Shown here one piece after another: positions 17,169 to 26,665 of a DNA stretch of 46,319 nucleotides. How positions within the stretch are numbered: the first letter of the stretch is position 1; each line of letters opens with the position of its first letter. A model generated the notes under the pieces. The model searched no databases. It saw only the letters and a program-made list of their open reading frames with translations, and was not told where the DNA came from. The translations under genes were made by a program, and so were the position numbers. Source of the DNA: an uncultured Lachnospiraceae bacterium (lineage in GTDB: Bacteria; Bacillota; Clostridia; Lachnospirales; Lachnospiraceae); contig CAJUQB010000035.1 in assembly GCA_910588285.1 (NCBI GenBank), positions 1 through 46,319 on the forward strand, in the 5' to 3' direction.

Positions 17169-17392
17169 ATTTCCATCCCCTGATGACATTCCTTTTATCA
17201 ATACCAAAAACATCTTCCGTATTACACATAAGAATAGCAAAAGATGTTTTTCAAATATCCACTAAATTGTATAGAAATTGTAAAATAATACTTATTTCTG
17301 ATTTCATGTATCTCTGCCTGTTATTTTGTGAAGCAAATGAGACAACCGCCGGATCTCTCCAGCGGTTCTCCCCTACTCTCTATCCGATTGAC

Positions 17393-20300
17393 TTAACCCT
17401 CTACAAGCATTTCATCCAGCTCTTCTGTGTCCTCATATTCCTCTTCCAGGTAATCCTCATCCGAATAGTCTTCTTCGGAATACTCTTCATCCAAGTACTC
17501 TTCCTCAGAATACTCTTCATCCGAATAGTCCTCGTACAGATTATCGCTTTCGTAATCAAAATCCTCGTCAAAATAGATTTCATCCATCTCACTCATATCT
17601 GAGCTGAGTCTGATATCACGGTAACGCTTCATACCGGTTCCTGCCGGAATCAGCTTACCAATCAGCACATTCTCCTTTAATCCGATCAACGGATCAACCT
17701 TTCCTTTGATGGCTGCCTCTGTCAGGACCTTGGTGGTCTCCTGGAAGGATGCTGCGGACAGGAAGGAATTGGTGGCAAGAGCTGCCTTGGTAATTCCCAG
17801 CATCGCCTGCTTTCCTTCTGCCGGCTCAAGTCCCTCTTCGATCAATCTCTCGTTGGCATCCTCAAATTCCAGAATATCTACCAGCGTACCCGGCAAAAAT
17901 TCAGAATCGCCGTTATTCTCAATCCGGACCTTCTTCAGCATCTGGCGGACAATCACCTCAATATGCTTATCATTGATCTCCACACCCTGGAGACGGTACA
18001 CACGCTGTACCTCCTGGATCATATAATCCTGTACGGCACGGACACCCTTGATCTTCAGGATATCGTGAGGGTTCACGCTACCCTCTGTCAGCTCGTCTCC
18101 GGCCTCCAGCACAGCGCCGTCCATTACCTTGATCCGGGAGCCATAGGGGATCAGATATGCCTTGGTCTCTCCGGTCTCATCGTTGGTCACAATGATCTCA
18201 CGCTTTTTCTTGGTATCCTTGATGGTTGCAACACCGCCGAATTCCGTGATAATTGCAAGTCCCTTGGGCTTTCTTGCCTCAAAAAGCTCCTCTACACGGG
18301 GAAGACCCTGGGTGATATCATCACCGGCCACACCGCCGGTATGGAAGGTTCTCATGGTCAGCTGCGTACCCGGCTCGCCGATGGACTGGGCTGCAATGAT
18401 TCCTACCGCCTCTCCCACCTGTACGGCCTGGCCGGTCGCCATATTGGCTCCATAGCACTTGGCGCAGACGCCCACATGGGAGCGGCAGGTCAATATAGTA
18501 CGAATCTTCACCTTGCGGGCACGGTCCGGCACAATCTCTCCCAGCTCATTCTCCATCATATAGGGCATTCCGTCCTCATCTACTCCCTGCTCCATCACCA
18601 GGGCTGCACGGCGGGGAGTAATCATATGGTTGGCCTGCACCAGCACATTGCCGTCCTTATCGCAGATATCGTTGCAGGCAAACCGCCCGGTGATACGGTC
18701 CTGAAGATTCTCAATCTCTTCCTTTCCATCCATAAAGGCCTTCACATACATGCCCGGAATCTCCCTGCCCTCGCAGCAGTCCGATTCCCGGACAATCAGC
18801 TCCTGGGATACATCCACCAGACGTCTGGTCAGATAACCCGAGTCAGCGGTACGCAGAGCCGTATCCGACAGACCCTTGCGGGCGCCGTGGGCAGACATGA
18901 AGTATTCCAGTACGTCCAGACCCTCACGGAAGTTGGATTTGATGGGCAGCTCAATGGTTCTTCCGGTGGTATCTGCCATCAATCCGCGCATACCAGCCAG
19001 CTGTTTGATCTGCTTATCGGAACCACGGGCTCCGGAGTCAGCCATCATGTAGATGTTGTTGTACTTATCCAGGCCGTCCAGAAGCTCCTTGGTCAGGATA
19101 TCGTCCGTCTCCTTCCAGGTCTCAACAACCTCCTTGTAGCGCTCTTCCTCTGTGATCAGACCGCGCTTGTAATTCCTCGTAATCTTATCCACCGTATCCT
19201 GGGCATTCTGGATCAGCGCAGGCTTCTTGGCCGGAACCGTCATATCGGAAATGGATACCGTCAGGGCCGCCCTGGTGGAATATTTGTACCCCATGGCCTT
19301 GACATCGTCCAGCACCTCTGCGGTCTTGGTTGCGCCATGAATATTGATGACCTTTTCCAGGATCTGCTTCTGTCCCTTCTTGCCAACCAGGAAATCTACC
19401 TCCAGCTTGAAGAGGTTCTCCGGGTTGCTTCTGTCCACAAATCCAAGATCCTGAGGCAGAATCTCATTGAAGATAAACCGTCCCAGGGTAGATTCCACCC
19501 ATCCGCTTACCTTCTCTCCCTCCCCATTGATGCGGGTATCCCGCACCTTGATTCTGGAATGGAGGGTCAGGGCATTATTCTCATAGGCCAGCAGGGCCTC
19601 GTTAAAATTCTTAAAGCACTTTCCTTCTCCCAGGGCGCCGGGGCGTTCCTGGGTCAGATAGTAGATTCCAAGGACCATATCCTGGGAGGGCACTGCCACC
19701 GGGCCGCCGTCCGAGGGCTTCAGCAGATTGTTGGGGGACAGCAGCAGGAAACGGCACTCCGCCTGGGCCTCTACGGACAGGGGAAGATGCACAGCCATCT
19801 GGTCTCCGTCAAAGTCTGCATTGTAAGCCGTACATACCAGCGGGTGAAGCTTGATGGCCTTTCCTTCCACCAGGATCGGCTCAAAGGCCTGGATTCCCAG
19901 TCTGTGAAGGGTGGGAGCACGGTTCAGCATAACAGGATGCTCCTTGATTACCTCCTCCAGCACATCCCATACCTCGTTCTGGAGACGCTCCACCATCTTC
20001 TTTGCACTCTTGATATTGTGGGCCGTTCCATTGCACACCAGCTCCTTCATCACAAAGGGCTTGAACAGCTCAATTGCCATCTCCTTTGGAAGGCCGCACT
20101 GATAGATCTTCAGCTCCGGCCCCACCACGATAACGGAACGTCCGGAATAGTCTACACGTTTGCCCAGCAGGTTCTGGCGGAATCGTCCTGACTTGCCCTT
20201 CAGCATGTCGGACAGTGACTTCAGCGCACGGTTTCCGGGGCCTGTTACCGGACGCCCCCGTCTGCCGTTATCAATCAGCGCATCCACAGCCTCCTGCAGC

Positions 20301-21184
20301 ATACGCTTCTCATTGCGTACAATAATATCCGGTGCTCCCAGCTCCAGCAGCCTGCGGAGACGGTTGTTCCGGTTGATAATCCTGCGGTACAGGTCATTCA
20401 GGTCAGAGGTGGCAAAACGGCCGCCGTCCAGCTGTACCATGGGCCGCAGATCCGGCGGGATCACGGGAATCACATCCATGATCATCCACTCCGGCTTATT
20501 CCCTGAGCCCCGGAAGGCCTCCACAACCTCCAGACGCTTGATAATCCTGGCACGCTTCTGGCCGGTAGCATCCTTTAAGCCCCGCTTCAGTTCCTCGGCA
20601 TCCTTTTCCAGGTCAATGGCACAGAGCAGCTCCTTGATGGACTCTGCGCCCATGCCTACCCGGAAGCTGCTGCCGTATTTTTCCCTGGCTTCCTGGTATT
20701 CGCTCTCCGACAGCACCTGCTTGGGCTGCAGGTCGGAGGTTCCCTTATCCAGAACAATGTAGGAGGCAAAATACAGCACCTTCTCCAGGGTTCTGGGGGA
20801 CAGGTCAAGGATCAGCCCCATACGGCTGGGAATCCCTTTAAAATACCAGATATGGGACACCGGTGCAGCCAGCTCAATATGGCCCATCCGCTCCCTGCGG
20901 ACATTGGACTTGGTAATCTCCACGCCGCAGCGGTCACAGACAACACCCTTGTAGCGGATCTTTTTGTATTTGCCGCAATGGCATTCCCAGTCCTTGCTGG
21001 GTCCGAAAATCTTCTCGCAGAACAGGCCGTCTTTTTCCGGTTTCAGGGTTCTATAGTTAATGGTTTCCGGCTTCTTTACTTCGCCCCGGGACCATTCTCT
21101 GATTTTTTCAGGGGATGCCAAACCAATCTTGATGGCATCAAATGTGATTGGTTCATAGGCTTCCTTGTTGGTTACTTCTGGCAT
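17393..21184 (-). CDS. rpoC: RNA polymerase beta-prime subunit
   Basis: The product is 1263 residues and forms the catalytic centre of RNA polymerase with RpoB. It starts MPEVTNKEAYEP. It shows the N-terminal zinc site CHCG...CDRCG, the metal-binding NADFDGDQMAVH (about residue 455), and the second zinc cluster CRSHVGVCAKCYGAN. ATG at 21182-21184 follows GGGAG and lies 16 bases after the rpoB stop. The last 70 or so residues are an unusual acidic, Tyr-rich repeat (EEYSEEDYSDEDYLEEEY and similar) after the normal C-terminal core. A GC hairpin with little T-run follows at 17344-17367. Confidence 0.98.
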   Translation of the reverse strand: MPEVTNKEAYEPITFDAIKIGLASPEKIREWSRGEVKKPETINYRTLKPEKDGLFCEKIFGPSKDWECHCGKYKKIRYKGVVCDRCGVEITKSNVRRERMGHIELAAPVSHIWYFKGIPSRMGLILDLSPRTLEKVLYFASYIVLDKGTSDLQPKQVLSESEYQEAREKYGSSFRVGMGAESIKELLCAIDLEKDAEELKRGLKDATGQKRARIIKRLEVVEAFRGSGNKPEWMIMDVIPVIPPDLRPMVQLDGGRFATSDLNDLYRRIINRNNRLRRLLELGAPDIIVRNEKRMLQEAVDALIDNGRRGRPVTGPGNRALKSLSDMLKGKSGRFRQNLLGKRVDYSGRSVIVVGPELKIYQCGLPKEMAIELFKPFVMKELVCNGTAHNIKSAKKMVERLQNEVWDVLEEVIKEHPVMLNRAPTLHRLGIQAFEPILVEGKAIKLHPLVCTAYNADFDGDQMAVHLPLSVEAQAECRFLLLSPNNLLKPSDGGPVAVPSQDMVLGIYYLTQERPGALGEGKCFKNFNEALLAYENNALTLHSRIKVRDTRINGEGEKVSGWVESTLGRFIFNEILPQDLGFVDRSNPENLFKLEVDFLVGKKGQKQILEKVINIHGATKTAEVLDDVKAMGYKYSTRAALTVSISDMTVPAKKPALIQNAQDTVDKITRNYKRGLITEEERYKEVVETWKETDDILTKELLDGLDKYNNIYMMADSGARGSDKQIKQLAGMRGLMADTTGRTIELPIKSNFREGLDVLEYFMSAHGARKGLSDTALRTADSGYLTRRLVDVSQELIVRESDCCEGREIPGMYVKAFMDGKEEIENLQDRITGRFACNDICDKDGNVLVQANHMITPRRAALVMEQGVDEDGMPYMMENELGEIVPDRARKVKIRTILTCRSHVGVCAKCYGANMATGQAVQVGEAVGIIAAQSIGEPGTQLTMRTFHTGGVAGDDITQGLPRVEELFEARKPKGLAIITEFGGVATIKDTKKKREIIVTNDETGETKAYLIPYGSRIKVMDGAVLEAGDELTEGSVNPHDILKIKGVRAVQDYMIQEVQRVYRLQGVEINDKHIEVIVRQMLKKVRIENNGDSEFLPGTLVDILEFEDANERLIEEGLEPAEGKQAMLGITKAALATNSFLSAASFQETTKVLTEAAIKGKVDPLIGLKENVLIGKLIPAGTGMKRYRDIRLSSDMSEMDEIYFDEDFDYESDNLYEDYSDEEYSEEEYLDEEYSEEDYSDEDYLEEEYEDTEELDEMLVEG

Positions 21185-21200
21185 TTTGACACTCCCTTCC

Positions 21201-24200
21201 TTATTCTTCGTCGAGAATTGCATCAAAGTCATCAAAGCTGTCGTCTTCCTCGTCCTCTTCCTCCTCAATGGAAACAAGCTCCTCGTTCTCATCATCAAAC
21301 TCCTGCTTGCTGAAGCCTAAGCTTCCAAAGGACTCGTCATCATCAAAGGCAAAATTCCTGTCGCCTGCAATAATAGAGTTCAGATCCGTATCTCCATACT
21401 CACTGGTCTCCATAATCTCCACCTCTGTCATATCATCCTTGAGCACCTTCACATCCAGCCCCAAGGACTGCAGCTCCTTCAGCAATACCTTGAAGGATTC
21501 CGGAACGCCGGGCTCGGAAATATTATCGCCCTTGATGATGGCCTCATAGGTCTTGACACGACCCACCACGTCGTCGGACTTCACCGTCAGAATCTCCTGC
21601 AGGGTATATGCCGCTCCATATGCCTCCAGAGCCCATACCTCCATCTCACCGAAACGCTGTCCTCCAAACTGTGCCTTGCCGCCCAGCGGCTGCTGGGTCA
21701 CCAGGGAGTACGGTCCGGTGGAACGGGCATGGATCTTATCGTCCACCAGATGATGCAGCTTCAGATAATGCATATGGCCAATGGTTACCGGGCTGTCAAA
21801 ATATTCTCCGGTACGTCCATCCCGCAGCCGCACCTTGCCGTCACGGGACAGAGGAACGCCCTTCCAAACATTTCTGTGCTCCCGGTTGTCGGACAGATAC
21901 TGCATAACCTCCGGCAGCAGCTCCTCCTTATGCCGCTTCTCGAATTCCTCCCAGGACAGGTTGACATAGTCGTTGGCCAGATCCAGGGTATCCATAATAT
22001 CGTCCTCGTTTGCGCCGTCAAACACAGGGGTGGCAATATTGAAGCCCAGCGCCTTGGCGGCAAGACTTAAATGGATCTCCAGCACCTGCCCGATGTTCAT
22101 ACGTGACGGCACGCCCAGGGGATTCAGCACAATATCTAAGGGACGGCCGTTGGGCAGGAAGGGCATATCCTCCACTGGAAGCACACGGGAAACAACACCC
22201 TTATTTCCATGACGTCCGGCCATCTTATCACCAACAGAAATCTTCCTCTTCTGGGCAATATAAATACGAACTGCCTGGTTCACGCCCGGGGACAGCTCAT
22301 CGCCGTTCTCCCTGGTAAACACCTTGGCATCCACAACAATTCCATACTCTCCGTGGGGAACCTTCAGGGATGTATCGCGGACCTCCCGGGCCTTCTCCCC
22401 GAAAATCGCCCGCAGCAGACGCTCCTCTGCGGTCAGCTCCGTCTCGCCCTTGGGGGTAACCTTGCCCACCAGAATATCACCGGCGCGCACCTCCGCGCCA
22501 ATGCGGATGATTCCCCGCTCATCCAGATCCTTCAGAGCCTCGTCGCCAACACCCGGCACGTCGCGGGTAATCTCCTCCGGCCCCAGCTTGGTATCACGGG
22601 CCTCTGCCTCATATTCCTCAATGTGCACAGAGGTGTACACATCGTCCTGTACCAAGCGCTCGCTTAAAAGTACCGCATCCTCGTAATTATAGCCCTCCCA
22701 GGTCATAAATCCGATCAGCGGATTCTTGCCAAGGGCAATCTCACCGTTGGAGGTGGAGGGGCCGTCTGCAATAACCTGGCCTGCTTCCACCTTGTCGCCC
22801 TTATACACTACCGGTCTCTGATTGTAACAGTTGGACTGGTTGCTTCGGGAGAACTTGGTCAGCTTATATACATCCCTGGTTCCGTCCTCATTCTTGATGG
22901 TAATCTCATTGGAGACAGAGCGCTCTACAACCCCTGCCTTCCTGGCCACCACACAGACCCCGGAGTCCACTGCGGTCTTGATCTCCATACCGGTTCCTAC
23001 CACGGGCGCCTCTGTGGTCAGAAGAGGCACTGCCTGACGCTGCATGTTGGAGCCCATCAGCGCTCGGTTGGCATCGTCATTCTCCAGGAAGGGAATCAAT
23101 GCTGTAGCAACGGAAAACACCATCTTGGGAGACACATCCATATAATCAAACATGGCCTTCTCATATTCCTGTGTCTCCTCGCGATAACGGCCGGATACGG
23201 TATTGCGGACAAAATGCCCCTCTTCATCCAGCTGCTCGTTTGCCTGGGCCACATGATAATTATCCTCTTCATCCGCCGTCATGTAGACTACCTGGTCCGT
23301 TACCCGGGGATTCTTAGGATCCGTCTTGTCAATCTTACGATAGGGCGCCTCCACAAAGCCATACTCATTGATCCTTGCATAGGTGGCAAGGGAGTTGATC
23401 AGACCAATGTTGGGTCCTTCCGGTGTCTCTATGGGGCACATTCTTCCATAGTGGGAATAGTGCACATCACGCACCTCGAATCCGGCCCGGTCTCTGGACA
23501 GACCGCCGGGGCCCAATGCGGACAGACGTCTCTTATGGGTCAGCTCACCCAGCGGGTTGTTCTGATCCATGAACTGTGACAGCTGGGAGGAACCGAAGAA
23601 TTCCTTCACAGCCGCTGTCACCGGCTTGATATTGATCAGGCTCTGGGGTGAAATCCCCTCCAGATCCTGTGTCGTCATACGTTCGCGTACCACACGCTCC
23701 ATTCTGGAAAGGCCGATGCGGTACTGGTTCTGCAACAGCTCGCCCACTGCACGGATCCGGCGGTTCCCCAAATGGTCGATATCGTCGTCATTGCCGATAC
23801 CGTATTCCAAATGCATGTTATAATTAATAGAAACCAGAATATCTTCCTTGGTGATATGCTTGGGAATCAATTCTGATACGTTCCTGCGGATTGCCTCCTT
23901 GATGTCTGAAAGCTCGGTGTTCTCAGCGAGAATCTCTGCCAGCTTCGGATAGTATACCAGCTCCGTAATCCCCACGGACTTGGGGTCCACATCCACAAAA
24001 TGGCGCAGATCCACCATCATATTGGAGAGAACCTTCACATTCCGCTCCTCGGTCTGAATCCATACATAGGGCACAGCCGCATTCTGGATCTCATCGGCCT
24101 TCTCCCGGTCCAGGACAGTGCCCTTTTCCGCCAGGATCTCGCCGGTCAGGGTGTCTACCACGTCCTCTGCCAAAACCTGTCCCTTGAGACGGTTCTTAAA

Positions 24201-25052
24201 CATCAGCTTTTTGTTGAATTTATAACGGCCCACCTTGGCCAGGTCATACCGTCTGGGGTCAAAGAACATGGCTGTAATCAGGCTCTCCGCGCTCTCCACG
24301 GTCAGAGGCTCGCCGGGGCGGATCTTCTTGTACAGCTCCAGAAGGCCCTCCTGATAATTGGTGGCCGTATCCTTGCCAAAGCTTGCAAGAATCTTGGGCT
24401 CTTCGCCGAACAGATCAATAATTTCCTGGTTGGTTCCAATACCCAGGGCACGGATCAGCACTGTGATGGGAACCTTCCTGGTGCGGTCTACGCGTACATA
24501 AAAAACGTCATTGGAGTCTGTCTCATATTCCAACCATGCGCCGCGGTTGGGGATAACAGTTGCAGAATACAGCGTCTTTCCTACTTTGTCATGAGCAATT
24601 GCATAGTAGATACCTGGAGAACGTACCAGCTGGCTGACAATGACACGCTCTGCGCCGTTGATCACAAAGGTTCCGGTCTCTGTCATCAGAGGCAGATCGC
24701 CCATGAAGATCTCATGCTCATTTATTTCATCAATCTCTTTGTTGTAAAGCCTTACACGTACCTTCAAAGGAGCGGCATACGTAGCATCCCTCTCTTTGCA
24801 CTCTGCGATCGAGTATTTTACATCATCCTCGCACAATGTAAAATCAACGAATTCCAGGCTCAAATGTCCGCTGTAGTCCGCAATAGGAGAAATATCTGCA
24901 AAAACCTCTTTTAATCCATCGTTCAGAAACCACTGATAGGAGTCCTTCTGAACTTCGATCAAATTCGGCATCTCCAGAACTTCCTTCTGACGCGAATAAC
25001 TCATACGAAGATTTTTTCCTGTTTGAATCGGACGTATTCTGTTTCTCTCCAT
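21201..25052 (-). CDS. rpoB: RNA polymerase beta subunit
   Basis: The product is 1283 residues. The rifampicin-binding region (about 485-515) contains SQLSQFMDQNNPL and THKRRLSALGPGG, with Asp, His and Ser in wild-type state, so rifampicin sensitivity is predicted. The C-terminal half includes GDKMAGRHGNKGV. ATG at 25050-25052 follows AGAGGTGA and gives the typical MERNRIRPIQTGKN start. The protein ends with a Glu/Asp-rich stretch (SIEEEEDEEDDSFDDF). A consensus promoter lies about 170 bases upstream, after a terminator-like hairpin that follows rplL. Confidence 0.98.
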   Translation of the reverse strand: MERNRIRPIQTGKNLRMSYSRQKEVLEMPNLIEVQKDSYQWFLNDGLKEVFADISPIADYSGHLSLEFVDFTLCEDDVKYSIAECKERDATYAAPLKVRVRLYNKEIDEINEHEIFMGDLPLMTETGTFVINGAERVIVSQLVRSPGIYYAIAHDKVGKTLYSATVIPNRGAWLEYETDSNDVFYVRVDRTRKVPITVLIRALGIGTNQEIIDLFGEEPKILASFGKDTATNYQEGLLELYKKIRPGEPLTVESAESLITAMFFDPRRYDLAKVGRYKFNKKLMFKNRLKGQVLAEDVVDTLTGEILAEKGTVLDREKADEIQNAAVPYVWIQTEERNVKVLSNMMVDLRHFVDVDPKSVGITELVYYPKLAEILAENTELSDIKEAIRRNVSELIPKHITKEDILVSINYNMHLEYGIGNDDDIDHLGNRRIRAVGELLQNQYRIGLSRMERVVRERMTTQDLEGISPQSLINIKPVTAAVKEFFGSSQLSQFMDQNNPLGELTHKRRLSALGPGGLSRDRAGFEVRDVHYSHYGRMCPIETPEGPNIGLINSLATYARINEYGFVEAPYRKIDKTDPKNPRVTDQVVYMTADEEDNYHVAQANEQLDEEGHFVRNTVSGRYREETQEYEKAMFDYMDVSPKMVFSVATALIPFLENDDANRALMGSNMQRQAVPLLTTEAPVVGTGMEIKTAVDSGVCVVARKAGVVERSVSNEITIKNEDGTRDVYKLTKFSRSNQSNCYNQRPVVYKGDKVEAGQVIADGPSTSNGEIALGKNPLIGFMTWEGYNYEDAVLLSERLVQDDVYTSVHIEEYEAEARDTKLGPEEITRDVPGVGDEALKDLDERGIIRIGAEVRAGDILVGKVTPKGETELTAEERLLRAIFGEKAREVRDTSLKVPHGEYGIVVDAKVFTRENGDELSPGVNQAVRIYIAQKRKISVGDKMAGRHGNKGVVSRVLPVEDMPFLPNGRPLDIVLNPLGVPSRMNIGQVLEIHLSLAAKALGFNIATPVFDGANEDDIMDTLDLANDYVNLSWEEFEKRHKEELLPEVMQYLSDNREHRNVWKGVPLSRDGKVRLRDGRTGEYFDSPVTIGHMHYLKLHHLVDDKIHARSTGPYSLVTQQPLGGKAQFGGQRFGEMEVWALEAYGAAYTLQEILTVKSDDVVGRVKTYEAIIKGDNISEPGVPESFKVLLKELQSLGLDVKVLKDDMTEVEIMETSEYGDTDLNSIIAGDRNFAFDDDESFGSLGFSKQEFDDENEELVSIEEEEDEEDDSFDDFDAILDEE

Positions 25053-25232
25053 TGACGCTTCACCTCTCGTTTTATATTTGAATTCAGCGAATCAGCATGA
25101 TACAGTTAATAGGAAACACGCAATAACAACATCTTGTGTTCCCCATCGCGTTTCCCTAAGAAACGCCCCAAGGCCTTGATTTTACTGCATTTTGAAACAA
25201 AAGGCCCATATCACCATAATAGTGCACCGTAT

Positions 25233-25262
25233 ATTATACAGCAAGCCGCAAGTATAAGTCAA
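25233..25262 (-). promoter_or_regulatory. Sigma-A promoter for rpoBC
   Basis: On the minus strand TTGACT (25257-25262) and TATAAT (25233-25238) are separated by 18 bases, and TG directly precedes the -10 box. It allows rpoB and rpoC to be transcribed separately from the ribosomal-protein genes upstream. Confidence 0.8.
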
Positions 25263-25328
25263 GCTTTTTTTGCAGAACATTTTGTTCCCGGTTTGAAATT
25301 GGCCGTGCTCCGCAGAAGCTGCAAAAAC

Positions 25329-25374
25329 GAAAGAAGGATACGGTGGAACCTGAATTCCTCTGTATCCTTCTTTC
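25329..25374 (-). terminator. Hairpin terminator or attenuator after rplL
   Basis: A 13-base perfect stem, GAAAGAAGGATAC (25329-25341) with GTATCCTTCTTTC (25362-25374), is followed on the minus strand by GTTTTTGC. It lies about 30 bases after the rplL stop. A partial terminator here would explain the excess of L7/L12 over RNA polymerase that cells need; its strength cannot be judged from sequence. Confidence 0.7.
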
Positions 25375-25402
25375 CCGTCTGCACGGCTTATCTGTTTGCT
25401 GA

Positions 25403-25777
25403 TTATTTCAATGTAACCTTAGCGCCCTCTGCCTCAAGCTTAGCCTTGATATCCTCAGCCTCAGCCTTCTCAGCGCCTTCCTTCACAATCTTGGGAGCTC
25501 CGTCAACAACTTCCTTTGCTTCCTTCAGGCCAAGGCCGGTTACCTCACGTACAACCTTGATTACCTTAACCTTGTTGGGGCCAACCTCTGTCAGCTCTAC
25601 GTTGAAGTCGGTCTTCTCTTCCTCGGCTGCTCCTGCATCGCCGGCTGCTGCAACTACAACGCCTGCTGCTGCGGATACGCCAAATTCCTCTTCACATGCC
25701 TTTACCAGATCATTCAGCTCTAATACGCTTAACTCTTTGATTGCTTCAATAAATTCTGCTGTTGTTAATTTTGCCAT
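25403..25777 (-). CDS. rplL: 50S ribosomal protein L7/L12
   Basis: The product is 124 residues, the standard length. It has the N-terminal dimerisation region (TTAEFIEAIKELSVLELNDL), an Ala/Gly-rich hinge (AAAGVVVAAAGDAGAAEEEK) and the factor-binding C-terminal domain (EVTGLGLKEAKEVVDGAP). It forms the ribosomal stalk that recruits translation GTPases. ATG at 25775-25777 has GGAGG upstream. It lies 108 bases after rplJ and before a terminator-like hairpin. Confidence 0.97.
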   Translation of the reverse strand: MAKLTTAEFIEAIKELSVLELNDLVKACEEEFGVSAAAGVVVAAAGDAGAAEEEKTDFNVELTEVGPNKVKVIKVVREVTGLGLKEAKEVVDGAPKIVKEGAEKAEAEDIKAKLEAEGAKVTLK

Positions 25778-25885
25778 TATGATTTACCTCCATTTTATAA
25801 TTTGATCCATTGTTTTCCGATTGCTTTGATTCGGTTCTTTCTATTAACAATTGGTTGCTTCTGTTCCCTCGCTTCTGCCGCTGTC

Positions 25886-26446
25886 TTATGCCTCGGCTGC
25901 AGGAGCTTCCTCGGCCGGAGCTTCTTCTGCAGGCGCTGCCTCTACTGCTGCATCTGCTGCGCCGCCGCCCTGCTCTGCGATCTGATTCAGAACGCGGGCC
26001 AGATTGGTAATCGGTGACTGCAGGCTTCCAAACAGCTTCGCCAGCAGCTCGTCTCTGGACGGAATATTGGCGATCACCTTAATGCCATCCTGGTCATAGA
26101 AGGTTCCTTCTACAACGCCGGCCTTCATCTCCAGAGCCGGAGCTTCCTTCGCAAACTTTGCAAGGATTCTGGCCGGTGCGGTTGCATCTTCCTTGGAAAC
26201 AGCAATTGCGCTGGGGCCTTCCAGCAGGGAAGACATGCTCTCACAATCAGTTCCCTTAAATGCAAAGTTCATAAGTGTATTCTTGTAAACCTTGTAAATA
26301 ATACCAGCTTCTCTCAACTGCTTACGTAATTGGGTATCTTCCTCAACAGTCAGTCCGCGGTAGTCTACTAACACAACAGACTGTGCATCTTTGATCTGCT
26401 CAGAAATCTCCTGTACGATTGGTTGTTTTAATTCTACTTTTGCCAC
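25886..26446 (-). CDS. rplJ: 50S ribosomal protein L10
   Basis: The product is 186 residues, with YRGLTVEEDTQLRKQLREAG typical of L10, which anchors L7/L12 dimers to the ribosome. The C-terminus is an extended Ala/Glu/Pro tail (repeats of APAEEAPAEE), slightly longer than the usual length. The start is GTG at 26444-26446, preceded by GGAGGTG. A structured L10 leader and an attenuator-like hairpin precede it, so autoregulation by the L10-L12 complex is expected. Confidence 0.97.
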   Translation of the reverse strand: MAKVELKQPIVQEISEQIKDAQSVVLVDYRGLTVEEDTQLRKQLREAGIIYKVYKNTLMNFAFKGTDCESMSSLLEGPSAIAVSKEDATAPARILAKFAKEAPALEMKAGVVEGTFYDQDGIKVIANIPSRDELLAKLFGSLQSPITNLARVLNQIAEQGGGAADAAVEAAPAEEAPAEEAPAAEA

Positions 26447-26476
26447 GAATCGTGCACCTCCTTCTTAGTATTATAA

Positions 26477-26505
26477 AAGCCTCCCTGTCCAAGACAAGGA
26501 GGCTT
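26477..26505 (-). terminator. Attenuator hairpin in the rplJ leader
   Basis: AAGCCTCC (26477-26484) pairs with GGAGGCTT (26498-26505), and an inner TGTC/GACA stem follows after one mismatch. On the minus strand it is followed by TTTATAAT. It lies between the L10 leader and the rplJ ribosome-binding site, where L10-L12 binding could promote termination, as known for Firmicutes L10 leaders. Confidence 0.75.
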
Positions 26506-26523
26506 CGAAAATCACTTTCCTGT

Positions 26524-26630
26524 CCGCAAAGATATTCTGCGGTTCTCCTCGGCAGGCCGCTACGGTTACGCCACAAGGCGCCTGCTGTCTTCGGCAATAT
26601 ATTGCTGCGGTCATCCGCAGCGTGCGTTGC
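26524..26630 (-). ncRNA. L10 ribosomal-protein leader
   Basis: On the minus strand the segment holds CTGCGG-ATGA-CCGCAG, then CCGAAGACAGCAGG paired with CCTGCCGAGG around an internal GCC/GGC arm, then CCGCA/TGCGG. The paired CCGAAGACAGCAGG and CCTGCCGAGG elements are the hallmark of the Firmicutes L10 leader that binds the L10(L12)4 complex. Promoter, leader, attenuator and rplJ follow in the expected order. Confidence 0.85.
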
Positions 26631-26631
26631 T

Positions 26632-26660
26632 ATTATAACAAAGTCTATATCAGATGTCAA
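26632..26660 (-). promoter_or_regulatory. Consensus sigma-A promoter for rplJL
   Basis: On the minus strand TTGACA (26655-26660) and TATAAT (26632-26637) are separated by 17 bases, a perfect match. The -35 box begins only six bases after the rplA stop codon, and the transcript would start at the 5' edge of the L10 leader. Confidence 0.9.
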
Positions 26661-26665
26661 TCACT

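Larger units (their letters stand above)
25053..25402 (-). other. rplL-rpoB intergenic region and rpoB leader
   Basis: This 350-base gap contains the rplL-distal hairpin (25329-25374) and a promoter (25233-25262). Between the promoter and rpoB lies a leader of about 170 bases that can form hairpins, for example GCGTTTC/GAAACGC near 25141-25160 and a GGCCTT/AAGGCC pairing. No small ORF or known regulatory RNA was recognised in it. Confidence 0.6.

Noticed and set aside
23500..23600. Rifampicin-resistance changes in rpoB (and streptomycin-resistance changes in rpsL)
   Set aside because: The SQLSQFMDQNNPL and THKRRLSALGPGG blocks and the S12 segment TPKKPNSALRK are wild type.
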